64,000 bases of DNA, from assembly GCA_014529385.2 (NCBI GenBank), contig CM043968.1:130259018-130323017 (forward strand), written 5' to 3'. The position numbers were made by a program, and so were the translations under genes. Of this stretch, positions 58,292-64,000 are shown in pieces (the stretch's first letter is position 1; each line of letters begins with the position of its first letter). Under the pieces are notes generated by a model that saw only the letters and a program-made list of their open reading frames with translations, was not told the origin of the DNA and made no database searches. The stretch is from Adiantum capillus-veneris. Lineage: Eukaryota > Streptophyta > Polypodiopsida > Polypodiales > Pteridaceae.

Positions 58292-60435
58292 ATGGCTGAA
58301 AATAGTAAAGAGAGTGAAATTAATGTTGATAACTTTGATTTTGCTAATGAGCAAGCTACTAATGATGCTCCGATGCTTGTTAACTATCTTGTTTCTAGGC
58401 TTCAACAAGCCATGGGCAATCCATCTCTCCAAAGTGAAGTGCAACGGCAACTCCGTGCTCATGGGATTCTCCAAGCTCACCACCATGACGAGAGAACACC
58501 TAGGAAGCCTCCTTGTGAGACTTCCAAAAGAGGTCTCTCTCGGATTCGGGAAGAAGAAGAGAATCCATACGAAGGGCTCAAGAATTTACTTCTTGATGAA
58601 GCATCTCCTTCCCAAAGGAGAACTCAAGAGCCTCCACCGAAGGAACGAGAAAGAAGTGAGTCTCCCGCCACCTCGACGGAGATGGCTCCCCGAAGACAGC
58701 GGGCTAAACGCTCTCCATCACCACCAAAGCGGAGAAGACCATCGCACCCTTCTCCACACCATAATTCAAAGAGGGATGATAAAAAGCAAGAGAATAAAAA
58801 AGTGAGAAAGAGGACACCCTCTTCTCCATCTTCTTCATCCTCTTCCTCTTATGAAAGTGATGGTGAAGACGACAAAGATCAAGACAAGAAATAGGCAAGA
58901 AAGTGGTCACCCTCTTCTCCACCTTCTTCAAATTCTTCACCTTCTGAAGAAAGTGATGGTGCAACCTTTGAACCATAAAAAAGAAGAGGCCATAGGAAAT
59001 CCTATGCCGCATGGAAGAGGTCGTCCAAGCTGAATAAGTTTAAAGAGGGAGGGAGAGCATCTCTTTCCTTACCTATGATGGCACCTTTGGTGCTACGGAC
59101 AAAGTCTTGGCCTTTATCTAACAGTTTGATGCCGCGTTTGGAGATGAGGGCTTCACGGAGTCCTCTAAGCTACGCCATGTAGCTATGCACTTTCAAAAGT
59201 CCGCCAGGCAATGGTGGTCTAGCCTACGAGCCAATGGTGAAGCTCCGCGAACATGGAAAGCTTTAAGAGCTTCCATTATGAAGCAATTTTTGGCCACCGA
59301 TGCCAAAGACAAAGTGCTCACCGAATGGCGAAGCTTAAAGCTCTCTCCCTATGAATCCATCCACAAATATGTAGAAAAGTTTTGGGACCTACAACTCAAA
59401 GCCACTGTCTTCAAAAAGTTGGATTTTGGAGAGCAAAAGCAACAATTTTGTGCGGGCTTAACCGAAGAAATGGCGGAGTATGTCAACTCCCAAAGGCCAC
59501 GTACCATATCGGTGGTAATACACCATACTATGGTGGCCTCTCGAATTAATTTCCAAACGGGGGCTAAAAGAAATAATAAGCCCACGGAAAACAAGGGTTC
59601 CAATGAGCCTAAGGGGAAGGACAATGTCCAAAAGTCTCCTAAGGGCAACTCCAACAAAGCTAAAGAGAAGGGAGTTTACAAAGGTAAAAACAAACTCTCT
59701 CTTGAAGAGCTTGAACGTTATCGCAAGGATAACCGGTGTTTCAAGTGCGGCGAACAAGGGCATGTGTACCGCGCTTGTCCCCAAAAGAACAACCGCCAAG
59801 ATCCTCCTAGAGCTACCTTCGTTGAAATCCAAGAGGAGGAGACTCACCAAACTCACCACAAAGGATCTCCTCTATGCCATGCTTGGGGAAAGGTAAGAGA
59901 ACATGATGCTTTTATTCTCTTTGACCCTGGTTCTACTCACAATTTTATATCTATAGAGTTGGCCACCAAGCTAGGCATACAAGCCTACGAGATGAGAGAT
60001 GTCCTACCCGCAGACAGTGCTTTCAAGGGGCAAGAAGCTTCAGTCACTCCCTTAATCGGGAAATTGAGGCTTCATGTCCAAAGCTATGTGGACAAAGAGG
60101 ACTTCTTTATCTCTCCTCTCAAGCATGAGGATGTAATCCTAGGGGCACCATGGTTTGATCGCCTGGCTTCCAATGTTAAATTACGTGAAAGGAGAATCTC
60201 CTTTAAGTTTAGGGAAAAAGACATGTATATAGATGCTAACGAAATGGGTAACACTATCCCCATTGTACATACACCAGCTTTCAACAAGTCAATAAAGAGC
60301 TCTATTTCCGTGTACATGATTTTTGTTAAAGATTCTCAAAATGAACCTAATGCTTTAGCAAAAGAAACTAAAAGCAACCAAAAGGAATTAGAGTTATCCA
60401 ATTTTCTCAAGGGGGTTTCAAGATGTTTTTATTGA
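58292..60435 (+). pseudogene. element F Gag-protease (broken)
   Basis: The frame starts at 58292 (MAENSKESEINVDNFDF) with a charged, serine and arginine rich N-terminal region, then stops at 58894 and 58978 and shifts frame. A TAA also interrupts the Gag core near 59117. From 59185 it reads the retrotransposon Gag core (HFQKSARQWWSSLRANGEAP, then SIHKYVEKFWDLQ), a zinc knuckle CFKCGEQGHVYRAC near 59739 and a retropepsin with FILFDPGSTHNFIS near 59914. It ends at 60435 because of a one-base shift in or near the GGGGG run at 60412. The N-terminal basic region with RS-like stretches is unusual for Gag. Confidence 0.82.
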
Positions 60436-60436
60436 C

Positions 60437-62572
60437 AACATCCCTTGTGAGCTACCTCCTAAACGAGGTAATGATGACCATGCAATTGAACTTTTTCCAG
60501 GAAGTTCACTGCCTAACAAACCTCCTTATAGAGTTTCTCAAGCTCAACAAGAGGACATTATGCGGCAAGTGCATGAGTTAGTTGAGAAGGGCATGGTTAG
60601 GCCTAGCTCATCTCCATTTTGCTCACCTGTGCTATTAGTGCAAAAGAAAGATGGCACATATCGTATGTGTGTCGACTATAGAGAACTAAATAGGATCACT
60701 ATCAAGAATAGGTTTCCTGTTCCACGGGTAGAAGACCTATTTGATAAGCTACAAGGATTGACCTACTTCTGTAGGATTGACCTAAAAAGTGGCTATCATC
60801 AAATAAGGATAGTTGATCAAGACATTGTAAAGACCGCATTTTGCACCACATTTGGTCTTTACGAATACATTGTTATGCCTTTTGGCTTGACCAATGCACC
60901 AGCCACATTCAACCGCTTGATGGAGAAGCTGTTCAGGCCTCATCGAACCTTCACTGGAGTGTTCGTTGATGATATTATCATCTACTCTAATTCATTAGAC
61001 AAACACAAGCAACACCTCCAGGTAATATTTCAAGTCTTAAGAGAGAATAAACTTTATGTTAATCGAAAGAAAAGTGAATTTTTCTTGCAAGAGATTCAAT
61101 ATTTAGGGCACATTATCTCTCAAGATGGCATCCAAATGGATCCATCAAAGTTAGAGGTAATAAAAGGATGGCCTAAACCAAGGAATCTTCATGAACTAAG
61201 AAGCTTTATAGGTATGTGTGCTTACTATAGACGCTTCATAGAAAAGTTCTCACAATTTGCGGGACCATTACATGATCTAACAAAGAAAAGCGTTAGGTAT
61301 ACATGGTCTGCTAAGGAGAACAATGCTTTCGAACAGCTTAAAGAAAAGCTTATCTCTCAACCTGTGCTTACACTACCGGATCTCTCAAAACCATTTGAGG
61401 TCCAATGTGATGCTTGTGGTGATTGCCTTGGAGCTGTTTTGCTCCAAGAAGGGCACGCCATAGGCTATGAAAGTCGAAGGCTCGACCCTGTTGAGCAAGC
61501 TCTAGGCATATATAAAAAGGAACTCCTTGCAGTTCTACATGCCTTAGACTCATGGAAGCACTATTTATTGGGGACTCCTTTCATTCTGTGAACGCATCAC
61601 CAAAGTCTTAAGTACTTCATGACGCAGACCAAGCTCTCCGACAAACAAATGAGGTGGGCAAATTTCCTTTCGCAATTTCATTTTCATATTGCTCACATTG
61701 CTGGCAAGCATAATCAAGTAGCTGATGCACTCTCAAGACGGCCGAGAGTGAATGCGGTTTCCATATCAACTCACAATGATCTATCTTCAATGATAGATGA
61801 GTATGCTATTGATCCTGATTTTAGAGATGTGATTTTAGCCCTTGCATTAGGGAAGAAAGAAGAACCATTTACTTTACAAGATGGTTATCTTCTCTATGGC
61901 AATAGACTATGTGTTACTAACTCACTACGTGAGAAAGTAATGTATGAATCTCATGCTCCACCTTATGCGGGGCATAGAGGGATTCGGTCTACCTTAAAGG
62001 GAATTGAAACATATTTCTATTGGCCTACCATGAAAGTGAACATACAAGAGTATGTTTCTAAATGTGTGGTATGCCAAAAGACAAAATTTGATAGAGGGAA
62101 GCAACTTGGATTGCTTCAACCCTTGCCAATCCCTAATTCACCATGGGAGAGCATATCCATGGATTTTATCTTTAGATTGCCTAAGTCTATCCATGGGAAT
62201 ACGAGAATATGGACGATAGTAGACATGTTCAGTAAACAAGCTCATTTATACTGCCAAAAAGACTATCAAAGCCCATCAAATGGCAACCCTCTTCATTTCA
62301 CCGCAGCTCTATGGGCATACAGAACATCTTTCAAGGTATCTACTCAATTCACTCCTTTTCATTTAGTATATGGACAGGAGGCACTCCTTCCTATTGAGGC
62401 AGAGCTTGCAAGCCTACGCATTCTCTCATGGGGAGCAAAGAGGCCAAAAGAAGCTTTGCAGGAAATAATTTTAGACCTTCAACGACTTGACCTTGATAGA
62501 GAAGAGTCCATCGACTATTACATTGCCCAAGCCATGGATCAAAGGGACAAAATCAACAAAAGTCTCAAGTAG
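60437..62572 (+). pseudogene. element F Pol: RT, RNase H and damaged integrase
   Basis: The frame resumes as DVFIDNIP near 60422. Reverse transcriptase motifs are intact: PVLLVQKKDGTYRMCVDYRE, FCRIDLKSGYHQIR, MPFGLTNAPATF and catalytic FVDDIIIY. RNase H follows (FEVQCDACGDCLGAVLLQEG). A TGA at 61589-61591 replaces the arginine expected in the FILRTDHQSLKYF-type motif, and the frame continues from 61592 in phase. Integrase keeps its zinc-binding part (CVVCQKTKFDRGKQ) and the first aspartate (SMDFIFRLP). After KQAHL a frameshift and a deletion join it to ALWAYRTSFKVSTQFTPFHL, so the second aspartate and the glutamate of the catalytic triad are gone. Confidence 0.85.
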
Positions 62573-62940
62573 AAGGGCTTGACGGAAGGTATGCTAGTTC
62601 TTCGTTACGATAATCGCCTTGATGTACGCCATGACAAGAAGTTTTTACAAAGGTGGGAGGGACCCTTTTTGATAATGAAAAGGTATGAAAATGGTAGCTA
62701 TAGACTAACAGATTTCTCTGGGAAAGTCCACAAGACCTGAGTACATGGATGGAGATTGAAGCCCTATTTACAAAGAATTAATCCACTTGCAGGGAGCCTT
62801 CATTTTAAGTGTGAAATTGCTCCATCCAATTTAGCAGATGCTCCTTCAACTACTCAAGGATCGTTGAGTGCGGGGACTTCAAGCTTGCAAGGTCTACCTT
62901 GGGATTCTTGTAACAAAGTACAGGTTTGAGGGAGTAAAAG
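62573..62940 (+). pseudogene. element F integrase C-terminal domain remnant
   Basis: After the stop at 62570-62572 the same frame gives GMLVLRYDNRLDVRHDKKFL, a RWEGPFLI block and NGSYRLTDFSGKV, the SH3-like C-terminal domain of gypsy integrase, with a further stop (TGA) near 62737. Confidence 0.75.
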
Positions 62941-64000
62941 GGTGCATATCACTCCTCCTTTTTTGAAAAAAGAAGAAAAAAAAGAAGAAAAAAGAAAAAA
63001 AAAAGAAAAAGGAAGAACTCTTTTGTTTCATCTAGGAGCATGAATGATCCTAGATGAAGGGGGAGGGCTAATATGAGTAGCGTTAAACGATAACCTTGCA
63101 TTTGCACTACATTTCTACTCAAATGTATATATTTTTAATCAAATTTTTAACTTAGTGTTCATTATCTCTTTCCGTAATAGCTTTTTTCCATACAAACACC
63201 TTACCCTTCTTAGATCTTTATGCATTTATATCATATTTCTCTCTTCATGCTAAATGTAAATAGTAAACTTAATTCTACTCTCCTAATTTTTTACTAAATA
63301 TTCTTTTAACTAATTACCTTTAATAATTTAAATAGCTATCTACATCCCATAATTTGTAAATAAATAATTTATGGGCACTTATCTTACCCATCTTCTCTCA
63401 AGGGTAGGGTTAACCTTGTAGGCCTTCCCTTCCCCACCACTATGTGACCCAACTCTTGGATCATTTACTTGTGTTGGTCAACAAATCTTAAATATAATGT
63501 ATATCCCCAATAAATCAAACTTTATTGGAGCCTACCTCATTTGTTTAAGGTGGATCCTCTTTTGAAAAAGCATGCTACACCTTGGATGCATGCTAAAGGG
63601 TCCCCTACAAGGAGACTTGGTGCAAAAGGTATTTTGGATGCATCTTGAACGCCTCAGCTCGTGGATATACTTGAGGAACACTCCAAAATCAGCTTAAACA
63701 CTTTGAGAAGGTCAAATTTTCCTTTTACAGCACCCAATTTTGAGTTATAGGCTGAAAGTTATGGTGAAAACAAGGTGCTGCGAACACTGTTACTGCATGT
63801 CAAAGTTACAATCAGGTAAACCACAAAGGTGAAAAGTTTTCTTGACTTCTTCAACATTCTAAAATACCAATGGGGAGTTAAAACCACTTGCATGTGGAGG
63901 GGTCGGTTCAAGATGCTTCCAGAGACACAACAAACAGGATGGGGACACTGTGCAGGAGCCACTGGAGGGACATCATGGTGGGGCTCACATACATTATCAA
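62941..64000. other. element F 3' internal tail or flank; no gene
   Basis: A-rich purine runs at 62964-63015 and a polypurine stretch AGATGAAGGGGGAGGGC at about 63053-63069 could be PPT-like, but the sequence that follows does not match the F LTR start. The rest to 64000 has no recognised coding region. Confidence 0.45.

Larger units (their letters stand above)
56213..64000 (+). mobile_element. Ty3/gypsy retrotransposon F (runs off the window)
   Basis: 5' LTR, PBS, gag, protease, RT, RNase H and integrase in the usual gypsy order, with several inactivating changes. No 3' LTR matching TGTCATAATAATC is seen by 64000. It is inserted in WVPK copy B. Confidence 0.85.

Noticed and set aside
63053-63069. 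Polypurine stretch as the PPT of element F with a 3' LTR starting at 63070
   Set aside because: The following sequence does not match the F 5' LTR start, so the 3' LTR is probably beyond the window or lost.

Overview
The window looks like a transposon-rich stretch of a plant nuclear genome, and I infer a fern or another non-seed plant. The reasons are plant-type Ty3/gypsy and Ty1/copia elements, a plant-type CCCH zinc-finger gene with a GT-AG intron, degraded PPR repeats of the PLS type that are expanded in ferns and lycophytes, and long (GA)n, (GT)n and (CA)n tracts. Only one convincing host gene is present. I saw no rRNA, tRNA, CRISPR or bacterial-type operon.

Left part (1-12.3 kb): a decayed LINE fragment (625-2095), unannotated sequence, then a two-exon minus-strand CCCH gene (5787-8548, 526 residues after splicing). 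A 279-bp Tourist-like MITE lies 10 bp upstream of its first ATG. A plus-strand array of broken PPR repeats follows (9470-12231).

Middle (12.5-31.5 kb): an old minus-strand gypsy remnant (G), with its 3' LTR at 12566-14297, holds a solo LTR (14563-16146) inside its body. Next is copy A of an element family I call the WVPK family (17281-22432), then a plus-strand gypsy remnant (D). D is split by a young minus-strand copia element (23619-29145) with apparently identical 217-bp LTRs and a perfect CGTAC target duplication.

Right part (31.5-64 kb) is a nested stack. WVPK copy B (minus) is split by WVPK copy C (35557-55653, plus; perfect GATGT target duplication). C itself holds a young 9.8-kb gypsy element E (36576-46359, minus) and a 1.7-kb small LTR element (46586-48313). 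B is also cut at 56212/56213 by gypsy element F, which runs off the window, so the rest of B should lie beyond F.

The WVPK family is the most unusual system here. It keeps LTRs, PBS, PPT, a Gag with four zinc knuckles (three with a shortened spacing), a D-G-G retropepsin and a tail with repeated WVPK motifs. Where RT, RNase H and integrase would be, it has about 1.6 kb of non-coding DNA, so it looks non-autonomous but Gag-encoding. Element E is also notable: it has a canonical -1 slippery heptamer between gag-pro and pol, and two small paralogous sense ORFs inside its LTR that overlap by ATGA.
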